Part shown: in pieces, positions 47,656 through 59,515 of the stretch
Layout: each line of letters begins with the position of its first letter
How positions within the stretch are numbered: position 1 is the first letter of the stretch
The notes under the pieces: generated by a model
What the model was told of the DNA's origin: nothing
The model's input: the letters and a program-made list of their open reading frames with translations, nothing else
Database searches by the model: none
Position numbers and translations under genes: made by a program
Source: Hirsutella rhossiliensis
Taxonomy: Eukaryota > Ascomycota > Sordariomycetes > Hypocreales > Ophiocordycipitaceae
NCBI RefSeq assembly: GCF_020360975.1
Contig: NW_025408669.1
Span: 4,464,001 to 4,528,000, forward strand
DNA: 64,000 nucleotides
Direction: 5' to 3'

Positions 47656-49583
47656 ATGTCCCCAGAAGCCCAGCTCGAAGAAATATGCGACCAGATGCAG
47701 GCACTAGACATCCAAGCATCCGCATTCCGACAAATTAATATCGACCTTTGGGACAACGATATCACACACGACGAAAAGGACAAGATCGCAGTAACGACAT
47801 ATGTGGCAAAGTTCATATTCATCGTTCAATCTGGCAGTGATCAAGGATACGACCTCCTTGGTTACTTCCAACAGCATTTTGAAGAATGGACCGAAGACAC
47901 ATGGGACCGCGCCCGAATGAATACAAGAGAGCCCTCAGAAACTACTAAGGAAAGAGGTATCTACACAGGTTCACAAAGGGAAATTCGCAACACAATTTCT
48001 CATATTACAAACTATCGAGAACCCACAAACCTGGCCAGAGCAGGAGTTTACGGAGATGGTGTTTGATGAGAGGACTGCTGCCTTCAGGAGGCAGACAGCA
48101 TTACTAGGATCAAATGCTTCCACTAATCCCCATCCGTCTCAACCTCCTTCACCATCAGTTACGCCCTTAGCAGCACCTCATCAAGGTCTTAACGAACCAC
48201 AACCTATTAAGACCCTAACGAGCCCTCCTAACGCACCTACTCCTGCTCCGACTATCCAAGATAAACCTGCTCCGACCTCTCTTACTATTCATCCGACTTC
48301 CTACCGCTTCCAGAACCCCGATCTCGTCAACCCGTCACCAACTCCATCCCCGAACACTTATCCGGCCCTGCAACCTTTGGAGAATACATGAAACTCCCCC
48401 CGGATAACATCCCGAACGCTATCGTCGATAGCGACATCCAGCAGAAGTTTATGAAGACCTGGAACAAAGATCGGAACTACACAGGAGAGCCGTACGATCT
48501 CCTTGATGATAAGCTCCGCCTCTTCTTAAGCAACTGCTCTCATATCCCAGTGAAACCATCACAATTTCACGCACTCTTTCCCCGGATCCTTGATGGAAGA
48601 GCCCAAAGATTCTATCTTGATAAGATCACATGGGCTACGACGTTCCGACAAGCGTATGATATCTTCAAACAACACTTTGACACGGAAGTCAACCATGTCC
48701 ACTACCATACTGACTGGACAACAATAACCTTCAACTCCATCCGTGCCCAAGATGCTTCGAAGACCCCCCACGAAGTGCTTCAAATCCTCTTTGATAAGCT
48801 TCAGCTCTGCCAACGAGCCCTTGGCAGGGAGTACGCAGGAGACCTTCTACTGCGTACAACGCTTATGAAAGCATGCCGTGGAGTACCCGAACTCCAATAC
48901 GCTCTTTTCAAACCCGCCGATAACGTCGAGCACCTTCTTGCAGATCTTCGTGCATCCGTTGAAACCCATCTTGCCCTCATAACAACTTCTCAATTTCCCT
49001 TGACTTTGCTGGATCATTTGATCATAACGATCCACACCATCAGTACTACCTCGACCGTCGATACAATAACAACCGCTCTCGAGGTAGATACGGATATTCA
49101 GGTCAACGACCCAGCCGCGGATACAGACAAAGCTACAACCGTGGAAACTACCGGCCTCAAAGCCGTAGTAACTACAATCATAGCTACAGTAACCGAAACT
49201 GGACGAAGAAGTGTTTTGTTTGTGGACAAGAAGGCTGTTGGTCAACTAAACACTCTACGGATGAACGACAAAAGGCCAAGGACCAACATATCACTCAATG
49301 TCACTTCATAGGTGTACAACTCACGGACATCGGAGGCTATATTCTAGACTACGAAGGTCATGAGATGAGCAGCTTTGATGACACTGAAGATACATGGGAA
49401 GAACATGACAATAGCACCAACGATCACCCGGAACAATGGCAAGCAAGCCAAATGCTCTGTCAACAGGCATTCAATCATTTGATCACAGGAGAAGACGTCT
49501 ATCAGACGGATCAAACCGTTGTTCCAGCCTCGCAATTTATTATTGAAGATCGCTATTCAAGGATAGATTCCAAGGTATCATGA
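47656..49583 (+). pseudogene. Copia-4 gag, frameshifted
   Basis: The likely start is ATGTCCCCAGAAGCC at 47656. Frame 1 continues to about 48.05 kb, frame 2 to 48391 (a Pro/Thr-rich linker), and frame 1 again for the conserved gag core (48388 to about 48.99 kb; RAQRFYLDK, FNSIRAQD). Frame 3 then follows through an Arg/Tyr/Asn-rich stretch to a zinc knuckle CFVCGQEGCWSTKH near 49.21-49.25 kb and an acidic tail to 49583. Each switch needs an indel, or ribosomal frameshifting. No part is a complete gag. Confidence 0.75.
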
Positions 49584-52500
49584 TCGACACAGGTGCAGCA
49601 ACATTCTCCACAGCAGGATATTCTCAGTACATCGCCCTACAACGAGAAGATCCTTCTGTAGCTCTCGACAGCTCTACATCCGGCCAGGCCTCCATCAAAT
49701 TTGGCAACGGCGACACGATTAACTCCTTGGCACAGTTGCCTAAAAACACCCTCGGAAGGATCACGTTCCACGTCCTTCAAACCCCAACTCCCTTTTTGCT
49801 CTGCCTTGCTGATATGGATCGACTTGGTATCTATTTCAACAACATCACAGATACCATCAATTGTACTAATCATTGTACTAATCGCCCTACAAGCATTCCA
49901 GTCGTACGCAAATGGGGACATCCCTGGTTCTTCCTTACGAAAGATGAAGAGTCCATCTCGTTTCTTACGGAAACAGAGATTCGTACACTTCACCGACGCT
50001 TTGGACACCCAGCAGTCCCTAGGCTCCATCACCTCTTGAAGCAAGCCGGGCACAGTGACGTCTCGATAGACACATTAGAGACTATCTCTAAGTTCTGTCA
50101 CCACTGTCAAATGCACTCACAAGCCCCACGCCGCTTCAAGTTCACCCTTAACGATGATCAAGAGTTCAACTACGAAATCATCGTTGATGTGATGCACCTA
50201 GGAACACCACAACGCCCTGTTCTACACGTTGTGGACTCAGCTACTGCTTTCAAGGAGCCAGATTTTTACCGTCAATGTCAGCTAAAGATACATGGGAGAC
50301 CCTCCGGACCCTCTGGATCGACACGTATCTTGGACCTCCTGATACCCTCCGTCATGATGCAGGAACTAACTTTGCTTCTCTCGAATTCCGGAACGAAGCA
50401 AAGATTATGGAATCAAATGCTCTCAAGTACCTGTTGAGACGCATTGGTCCATTGGAAAGATTGAACGCTATCACGCACCCCTCCGACGCGCCTTTAACAT
50501 CCTCCATGCTGAGATTGGCCACACCACTTCCGCCGAAACAGTCCTTCAAATGGCTGTTAAAGCAATCAATGATACGGCAGGACCTGACGGTCTTGTGCCT
50601 ACGTTGCTTGTTTTCGGCGCATACCCTCGCGTATCTACAGACTCGCCCCCTTCCGCTTCTACCCTCAAAAGATCGGAAGCTATGCAGAAAGCGATGAAAA
50701 TGCTCCGCCAACTCTCGGCAGAAAGACGAGTTAAGGATGCCCTCCATGCACGCAACGGCCCGAGCACGACAGAAGTGCTATCCCTCCCGCTGCAAAGTGA
50801 AGTTCGCGTTTGGAGAGAAAGACGGTTGGCAAGGACCCTTCAAGATTGCATCGATTGATACCCATAACATCACCATTGACACAGTCAACGGCCCCAAGTC
50901 TTTCGATCGACCCTTGTACAACCGTATCTGCGTGATGATACCACTCTTTCCGACCCTACACACGACACAGACCCTCGAATTTCGTTCAGATCTTAATGAA
51001 CAACCGGCTCAAGACCCCGTTAAGACCCTAACGGACCTGCCTGCCCGACCCGAACCCCGCCCCCGCAAGAGGACGCCCACCAGGATCAAAGAACAAGCCA
51101 AAGGATTTGATCATGATGGCCCAAGCCGTAGACCAGAGCTTCTTGACCCAAAAGGAGGAAGATGCACAAGCTCTTTCCCTCAAGCTACGGTCTGATGGCA
51201 TAATCACCTCTCCTGGTGACCCCTTCGAAGAATCCGATAACAAAGAGATTACTGACCTCGTTGGCCGCGGTGTATTCCAATTTGAACGATACGATCAAAT
51301 GAGTCATGGAAACTATAGAATCTTTCGCTCTCGAATGGTTCGTGAAGTCAAAGGAATCAACACTAAGCCCTACGAAAAGTCTCGACTTGTTATTCAAGGA
51401 CATAACGACTTTGAAGACCACCCTCCTGACGCAATCTCCGACAATTCAACGCGTTAGCCAGAGACTCATCCTCGCTATTGCCCCGGACTTCTTCAAAACT
51501 ACGGCATAACCTCTCCCTCCGTGATATCACTCAGGCATACCCGCAATCCCAGACCAAGCTTTCCCGGACCATTCTTACGTATTTGCCCACGGAACTACAA
51601 GGCAAATACCCTAACAGAACAATTATTCGTGTTATTAAGCCCCTGTACGGTATCGCAGAAGCCGGAGTCCATTGGTTCCGCACATATCAGCAGCATCACC
51701 TCGAAAAGCTGGATATGTCTACCTCCACCTATGACTCCTGCCTACTGATTTCGAATACTGGCCCTGACACGCTCGGTATTGTTGGAATGCAAACTGATGA
51801 CACCCTCATCCTTGGAACGAACAACTTTTCTACCCGTGAAGAAGAAGAGCTACAAAGGCAGAATTTCGTTCCAAGCCCAAGACTGACATCACATACGGAA
51901 CAACGGTTGACTTTAATGGTGCAAGACTGACGTTGCTGAATAATAACCCCCTTAAGAAAGGATCCCTTTTACTTCAACAGAAGGGACAAGCAGCAAAAAT
52001 GACCACCATTGACCCTAAAGCAATTGATCGTCACCAGCGCTACGTTGAGGAACGAGCGCGAGCCTCATACATTGCTTCAATTGCTCAACCGGAAGCTTCT
52101 TTCGATGTTTCAGTCGCCGCCCAAGTACAGACCCCTGAGGATAAAGATTACGCAATTTTGAACAAGCGACTGCAATGGCAAATGGATCACCAACTACGTG
52201 GCCTCACGTACAAACCAATTGATCTAGCTACTGCAAAGCTGATGGTTTTCACCGATGGTTCTTTCGCAAACAACAAGGACTTATCCTCCCAACTAGGATT
52301 CGTCATTGCCCTCGTTAACGAGACAAACCACAAAGAAAAACAGTTCGAGATTAGTGGTAACATCGTACACTGGAGTTCAACAAAGTGCAAACGTGTTACC
52401 CGTAGCGTCCTAGCATCAGAGATATACGGTATGGCCAACGGATTCGACATAGGCATCTCCCTTGCGATGACTATGAAGATAATTACGGAACGACTCAACC

Positions 52501-52775
52501 TTCCTCCTATCCCTCTCATCGTCTGTACGGATTCGTACTCTCTCTACGAATGCCTAGTCAAGCTCGGTACGACGAAGGAAAAACGATTGATGATTGATAT
52601 CATGGCCCTTCGCCAGTCATACGAGAAGAGAGAGATAACAGATATTCGTTGGATCAACGGCGCAGACAACCCAGCAGATGCAATGACGAAAGCATCACCA
52701 AACCGAGCCCTGGAACGCTTCATCGATACCAATAGTCTGACAATTCGAGTCGAAGGATACGTACAACGTTCCTAA
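49580..52775 (+). pseudogene. Copia-4 pol (protease, integrase, RT, RNase H), frameshifted
   Basis: It overlaps the gag end as ATGA at 49580. Protease has IDTGAAT at the start. GAG-pre-integrase has LHRRFGHPA and FCHHCQMH (about 50.0-50.1 kb), and the integrase core has VDVMHL then HVVDSATAF and LRHDAGTNF in another frame. RT (about 51.2-51.9 kb) has LRDITQAYPQS and MQTDDTLILG. RNase H occupies 51933-52775, with VFTDGSFANNKD, VHWSSTKCKRVTRSVLASEI and INGADNPADAMTK. At least four frame changes occur. Catalytic residues are still visible in the individual pieces. Confidence 0.82.
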
Positions 52776-52989
52776 CCGCTCCTTATACCTATGATCAAAT
52801 GATTGCTCCTATCAGGAAGACCCTTCACTTCTTCCCAGATATCTACAGCTAAGAACAAGACGTCGGACCCACTTTTTGGCAATAATGACACACGCCCCTC
52901 GGCACATTCCTTCACGGCCTTAACGCTACTATCCTTTAGACCCGTTCAAGGTGTTGCTGTGCTTCTCACAGCAAAAGAAGAGTTGCCTG

Positions 52990-53188
52990 TGTAGGAATGT
53001 ATCTATCTAGTGGTGTGACCAACCATGGTTGGCACGTGACCCGTACGGTCACGTGTGCGGCTGAGGCAGCGTGCCCCCTTTCTCCACGCTGGCCTCTGCC
53101 TCCTTAGATAGAGAATCAAGACGAATACAACATCAGGTTAACCCTAGTACCGTCTCATTGCAGCAGCTGCCGCAGGTGCCTACCCACA
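52990..53188 (+). repeat. Copia-4 3' LTR (199 bases)
   Basis: One base shorter than the 5' LTR. Followed directly by the TTAAG duplication at 53189-53193. Confidence 0.92.
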
Positions 53189-53670
53189 TTAAGGCTATTA
53201 TTACTACTATAGCTATTACTATAAGTATATATTAATAGAGCGGCTTATATAGCTAGGAATAAACTAATACCTTAAATAAAGTAGAACTTACTTATTACTA
53301 CTATTACTATAGTTAAAGAAGGAAGAAAAAGAAAGGAAAAAAGAAAGAAGGATACTACTTTATATACCCCTTAGTAAAGGAGGCTACTTAAGGCTAAGGG
53401 GTTAGGTAACCTAAGGCTTATATAGGTTTAAGCTAGCCGCTAGCTACTTAAGGGTATATATAATAGGTTATACTTTTATTTAAATAGCTAGCTAGCTAAT
53501 AAGGTTAGAGCTAGGTTATAGCTACTTAGGCTAATAAGTATAGGGATAATAAAGCTAGTAAGGCTAGTATAATTAACGGAAAAAGGGTAGGGTAAAGCTA
53601 GTAGTATAGGCTTAATAGTATAAAAGCTATTAATAGGGTAGCGCCGCGCTACGCTTAAAAGAAGGTATTA

Positions 53671-53857
53671 TATAAGAGTTTTTAACTATTATAGGTTATA
53701 GGCTTAGGCTATAGCCTAAGCTATATAAGTTATATATAAAGGGCTAGATCTTATACTTATATATATAGGCTAGCTATATATAAAAAAGCTCTATATAGCT
53801 TATTAATATTATCCTATAAATAGTACCTATATATATACCTCTACTTACTTTATAATA
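53671..53857 (+). repeat. Gypsy copy C LTR
   Basis: Reverse complement of the copy B LTR: starts TATAAGAG and ends TACTTTATAATA. More strongly RIP-altered than copy B. Confidence 0.8.
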
Positions 53858-54107
53858 CTTAGAGATTATACTAATATTTCCCTAAGAAGTTATTATAAGA
53901 ATATAGTAAGGAAATTATAGAGAAATACTTATACTTACCTAAGGAAAATACTAGGAAATACCGCTAATACGCTATACTACTATCGTATAATTATAAGGTT
54001 AAGATATTACTTAGTTAAAGCCCTAAGTAAGGTCTTATACTTACTATAGTATATATATAAAAGATAAAGAACCTACTAAATCTTAAGCGGGTAAAAAAGA
54101 ATATAGA
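53858..54107 (-). repeat. RIP-saturated fragment of the 19.0-19.7 kb solo LTR
   Basis: Reverse complement of about 19214-19464 with CA/TG positions changed to TA. It is confined exactly between the LTRs of gypsy copies C and D. Confidence 0.75.
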
Positions 54108-54293
54108 TATAAGAGTCTTTAACTATTATAGGTTATAAGCTTAAGCTATAGCTTAAGCTATATAGTTATATATAGAGGGCCGGATCCTATATATATATAT
54201 ATAAGCTAGCCGTGTATAAGAGAGCTTTATATAGCTTATTAATATTATCCTATAAATAGTACTTATATATATGCCTCTACTTACTCTATAATA
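54108..54293 (+). repeat. Gypsy copy D 5' LTR
   Basis: 186 bases, reverse complement of the copy B LTR, ending ACTCTATAATA before the conserved GTATAAGCTATTAACTAATA leader shared with copy B. Confidence 0.82.
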
Positions 54294-57200
54294 GTATAAG
54301 CTATTAACTAATAGATCTAATAGATATCTCTTTAAAGGGGGTGCCTTTTCCTTAAGGAAGTACTCCGCCCTTCCTTAGATAGATAGGAAGTATTATAGCT
54401 ATCTTAAAAGTAATTAAAAGCGCGACGGCTAGCGAGAAGGACGAGGTTCTCGCTATACTAAGGGAGCCGTCTATAAGACTAGCTTTAACCCCTATAACCT
54501 CTATAACGCCGGTTATAGCGGCGATACTACTAACGTAGAAGCTGCTCCCTTAGCTAACTTAAGATAGTAAGCTAGAGTCCTTTTACTTCTTCCTTAGCCG
54601 GCTATAAATAAAGTTTGTAACTAACGAGAAATAGGGCCTAAATAGCTATCGCGATATAGCGTAGTATTCGCTTTTTTATATACTACTAGAGCCCTAGATA
54701 TAGCGGATCTTTAGATTCTAAGATAAGGGCGGCCTTAGGAGTAAACGCGACCTATAAGACTTCTTTTAATACCTTATATATACGTTCGGCAACGTATAAA
54801 AGTAAGAGAAGGTATAAGATAGGCTATAGACCCTTAAGTAGAGAGATAGATAAACCTAGCGAATTCCTACCCGATTTTAAAGAGACGCTCTTATAAGTAG
54901 TAGGGACTATAGTATAGGAAGATAGCGCGAAGCTTATATAGCTATAGAATTCGATTACGCCGGCCCTATAAGAGCTACTTATCTTTATAATTATACCTAC
55001 TAACTATAGCGAGTATATAAGCTAGTTAATAAAGGTAGTATAGGGCTATAAATAGACGCCGCGTTTTTAGAAGCTCTATAAGCGCTCGCTATATAGCGGC
55101 GATAAGATTACCGCCCCTTTATAAGATAAATAACTAGCTATCGATATAGATAGGGATACCTTAATATCGGCTACCTATATAGACTAGGCTAAACGTAGTA
55201 AGAAGACGCCGTTAACTACCCCTTATACTACCCTATACTCTAAGTAGTAAGCAAAGTAGGTAATAAGTAAGGAAATTAAGAAAAGGAAGGCTAATAGCCG
55301 CTACCTATATTATAGCGCGTCTACGTACTTTATATTAAAATGCCCCTTCCTCTTAGCTAAGCGGCCTATAGCGGTTTAAGTAGCGAAGATAGAACCGCTC
55401 CTTACTTTAAACGATAAGGAGGACTCCGCCCCCTTAGGCCTAAAGGAAAAAGAGTAGCTCTAAAGTAAAGATAGGCTTTAGAGCCTTAGTTACTAGTATT
55501 AATAAAGGAGAAGGAGGAATTATCCGCCTATATAAAGGAGGAGCCTACTTTAATATAAGTTATAATTAATAACTCCTTACCTATTACCGCCCTTATAAAT
55601 AAGGGCTATTAATACTACGCTATAGTTAATAAGGCGCTTACGCGAGAGATATAAGTACTAGTAAAAAAGATCGCCTTAAGGCGAGTAAAGAGCGCCTTAA
55701 GCGTAATAGAGGGTATAGTAATTAAGGGTATTATATAGCTAGCTATAAAGGTCGATAGTTACTATAAGCTTATCGTAGCCTATATAATCCCTTAACTAAA
55801 GTTTCCCTTAATCTTTAAGAAACCTTAGTTATTATATATAGAGTTATACTTAGTTTTATATTAAAAGAAGCTATAGTTTAGGCCTACGCGATAGTAAGTC
55901 CGCTATAATAACGGTTCTATAGGTATAAGACTAAGCGTATAAGCTTTATACTTAGTATAAGAAGTCCTTATCTTTATCTTTATAGGAACTATATAACGGG
56001 TAAAGTAAAGGTAAGGCTAAGTAGCGGCTAACGCTATAGTCTATATAGTTAGCTTAGCGGATATCGATAAGGCCCTTTAAATAAAAAAGCTAAAGTCGCC
56101 CTCTAAGCTATAATAGTAGATACCGGAGCGCTTTTATAACCTCCTACTACTATTTAAGTCCTAAGAAGTAAATAAGCTTAACCTATATAAGCTAGGGGTA
56201 GACTATAGGATTATACTCTATACTAATAAGAAAGGGTAAGAACTACTTATACTATTTAGACCGCTATATAGTATATTATATATAGAGCTACTAGTGCTAA
56301 AGAAGATACTAAGGGACCTCTTAGATAAGGGTTTTATTTAAGTAAGTAGCTCTAAAGTAAGAGCGCTAGTCTTATTTATATATAAACTAAGGGGCGGGAT
56401 ATAGTTTTATTATAACTATAGGGCTTTAAATATAATTATAAGGCTAGACCGCTACCCCTTACCCTTAATCTTAGATATACTTTATAACCTTTTAAAGGCA
56501 AAGTAGTTTACGAAGCTAGATATAAAATAAGCGTTTTATAAGGTATAGATCTTAAAGGGTAACGAGTAAAAGACAGCGTTTTATATACGCTATAGCTTAT
56601 TTAAGTAGCTTATAACGCCCTTTAGCCTCTTAAGAGCGCCCGCTACCTTCTAGTATTATATTAATAATATATTTTAAGACTTCCTTAATAAGTTCGCTTT
56701 TATATATATAGATAATATCCTTATCTATATAAGCGGCTCTTATAAGGACTATATATAGAAAGTATAGAGGGTCCTAAAGCGCCTCTAGCTTTATAAGCTC
56801 TACCTTAACTTAAATAAGTATAAATTTAAGGTTAAGAGGGTTAAGTACCTAGGCTTTATTATCTATATAAGTATAGGTATATAGGCGGATCCTATAAAGA
56901 TCTAGGCGATCTAAGACTAAGCGGCCCTAACTATATAAATAGGTATATAGAGCTTCCTTAGGTTCGCGAACTATTATAGGATATTTATTAAGGGCTTCTC
57001 CTATATTATAATACCCTTAAATAAGATTACTAGGAAATAAACTACTTTTTATTAAGGGCCTATATAAGAAGGAGCGTTTTATACGCTTAAGGACCTATTC
57101 TTATAAGCCCTAGTATTACTTTAGTAAGACTTCGACTAGTCTATATTAGTTAAAGCGGACTATAGTAGCTAGGTATTTAAAGGAACGCTTTTTTAAGAGG

Positions 57201-57715
57201 TAAATAGGTAGAAGTAATTAATAGTATTCTACTCTTATAAGCTAACCTTAGTAAAGCGGAATTACGCTATTTATAATAAGGAGATACTAGCGATTATTAG
57301 CTACCTTAAGTAATAATAAGTAGAGCTCTAGAGCTATAAGAGCTTTAAGGTTCTTATAGACTATAGGAACCTTAAGTACTTTATAACCCGCTAGTACCTC
57401 TTAAAGTAGTAAGCCCGCTAAGTAGAGTATCTCTTACGCTTTAACTTCTTAATTAAGTACCGCCCTAAGCTAGACTCTATAGTCTTAAACGCGCTTTCTT
57501 AAAGGGATTAGGACTAGCTAATAAGAGCGGATATTAAGGCCTAGGATCTATAGCTTATCCTATAAGAAGCGCTACGGACTTATATAGGAGCTTCCTTAGT
57601 AGAGGAAGGCGTAGTGCTAGCGGACGAGCTTTCTTTTATACCTTTACTACTAGACGAGCTTTCCCTTACGCCTTTACCTCGGCCTAGTTATTACGACTAT
57701 AGTCTAGTCTAAAAG
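54108..57715 (+). mobile_element. Gypsy 5' fragment, copy D
   Basis: The LTR 54108-54293 is followed by gag (about 54.3-55.2 kb, matching 42.3-43.1 kb inverted), protease region, and a reverse transcriptase at about 56.2-57.1 kb with RLDRYPLPLI and YINN/YIDN boxes (56.65-56.75 kb). RNase H extends to about 57.5 kb. Similarity to copy B ends near 57.68 kb, just before a solo copia LTR, so integrase, chromodomain and 3' LTR are missing. Many TAG/TAA codons. Confidence 0.82.
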
Positions 57716-58275
57716 TATATAAGTAAAAGCGGAATTTTAGGAAATTAAGGAATTACGTAAGACTATATAATAGAAGGGAAGAAGGAGTATAAGGTAGGAT
57801 TTTTAACGGAATTTATTATTAGTATATTAGTATATAGAAGAGGTATTAAAGTTAATAATTCTTAATCTATCTACTAGCGGACATACTGTCTTATATAGAT
57901 AATTATAGCTAAATAGAAGAACCTTTCGGGACTAGATTTAGGCTGCCGTATAGCCCTAAGACTAAGGAATTCCGTAATACCTCGAGTAAATCTAGAAGTA
58001 TCTTAGTTCTATTAATATTTATATTTAAAGGAGGTTAGTCGTGCCGGTATTCTTAAGAGATCTTAGCTAGTATTCTAAGCTAGCTCTATTCCTTCGATTC
58101 CCGATTATACGATAACTAGCAACCCGTTTAATATATAATAACATATAAAATAACGAGCGATTCTTACTTTATAGGATAAGATTTTATCTATAATTAATAT
58201 ACTACTTATTAGCTTATATAATCGGGAGAGTATATTATAGCTACTTTATTTATAGTAGGAACACCGTTCCTTATA
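57716..58275 (-). repeat. Solo LTR of the copia-1 family
   Basis: 560 bases, inverted and collinear with 29393-29952. No internal region is attached on either side. Flanking pentamers (AAAAG, TCTAG) do not match, so either flank may have been lost or mutated. Confidence 0.78.
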
Positions 58276-58494
58276 TCTAGCGAACCGCGGGGACTAATAT
58301 ATATTATAAGGTAACGTAATATAAGGAGTAAGGAATATTAAACGGACCGACGGGCTAATTAAGTTTAGAGCGACGGGTTACTTTAGCGCTCTAACGCTTT
58401 ACGGCTAGGATCATAGGATCGCTCTAGCGATCTAGCGCTCTTAGACGATAAGATTACCTAGCGCTCTCGGCGATCTAGGGAAGCTCTCGAGATA
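58276..58494. other. Unassigned spacer
   Basis: GC-moderate RIP-mutated sequence between the solo LTR and the copia-2 LTR; nothing recognised. Confidence 0.35.
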
Positions 58495-59515
58495 TATAAG
58501 GAAGGAACGGAATACTCCTTTAGATAGATAGCTCGATAGCTTTTAATATATTATAATTATTACGATCTCTATTATAATCTTATCTTTAATTCCGATTACT
58601 TAATTACTTAGTTATAGTCTATAGTCTATAACCTCTAACTTATTATTAACGTAATATATTTATTATTACTTAGACTACGCCCTATTATATCTACTAATAT
58701 AAACCCCTTAATAGGTTTATCCTTTAGGAATAATATTAATCGTTATATATTAAAAGCTCTTATTTAGTATAATACCGCGTTACTTTAAGTAATATCGTAA
58801 CTATTAATATACCTATATAGTTATAAGAATATACCCTTATATTCCTATTTTACTATTATAAAGAAATAATAAGTATAGGGAGGCTTTATAGAATAAGCTA
58901 GTAAAAAGAGGCTCTATAATATAGTCTAAGGGAATAACCCTTAAAAGACAAAGACCTCTACTAGATAACTATACCTTCCTCTAGGAAAAGCGGGTTAGGA
59001 TAAGCCTATCCTTATAAACAAAAATATATATAAAATGCATAAGTTAGTTACGAGTAGAACGGATACCTTATTGCTTATTTTAGCTTAGCGGTTCCGAAGA
59101 TATCCGCGATATAAGAATAGGTAGGGCATAGAACATTCTAGTTAAATCCACTACTTATACTAGAACCTATAGTCTTACGTTAACTATTACGCTATAATTA
59201 GACTACCTACTAAGTTAGGAAGATATACTATAGATAGATCTTTTTAAGTACTATAGAATGTGCTAGAAAGCTAACTAACCGGTTTACTAGTAGGTAAGTA
59301 ATAGTCTATAAAAGACGAAGGATTTCCCTAGGAGTAGTAGATAGAATAAGTAAGTTCGTAAGTATCTTTTGCAACGCTATTCTTTTAATATATTATTTAG
59401 CCCCTTATATACTTATTATAAATTCCGGACGAAATCCTACCCTATACTCCTTCGACCAACCTTTCCGCTTACGTTATCGATTACCCGATTCTACGCTTAT
59501 TGCTTATACCTTCTT
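58495..59515 (+). repeat. Putative copia-2 5' LTR (about 1 kb)
   Basis: Starts TATAAGGAAGGAACGG, echoing the copia-1 LTR start, and ends shortly before GGTTATAAGCCCGG, the same primer-site-like sequence that follows the copia-1 LTR. The partner LTR is not in the window, so limits are approximate. Confidence 0.5.

Larger units (their letters stand above)
47011..53188 (+). mobile_element. Young Ty1/copia retrotransposon without RIP (copia-4)
   Basis: LTRs 47011-47210 and 52990-53188 begin TGTAGGAATG and end CCACA, and differ by one G. TTAAG flanks the element on both sides. CA and TG are common inside it, in contrast with both flanks, so RIP has not touched it. Plus-strand order is gag, protease, integrase, RT, RNase H, the copia order. 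Gag and pol are each split across frames by indels (see the parts below), so it cannot encode a complete polyprotein as written. It is distinct from the copia-1/copia-2 family, with different LTRs and proteins. Confidence 0.93.
45955..53857 (+). mobile_element. Gypsy 3' fragment copy C, split by a copia insertion
   Basis: 45955-47010 and 53189-53857 together match, in inverted orientation, the region from the end of pol to the LTR of copy B (36369 to about 38.06 kb). The LTR is 53671-53857. The two halves are separated by the 6.2 kb copia element at 47011-53188. Both halves are RIP-mutated. Gag and most of pol are missing. Confidence 0.8.

Noticed and set aside
48220..48235. Telomere-like CCCTAACG
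   Set aside because: Single occurrence inside the Pro/Thr-rich linker of copia-4 gag, not a tandem array.
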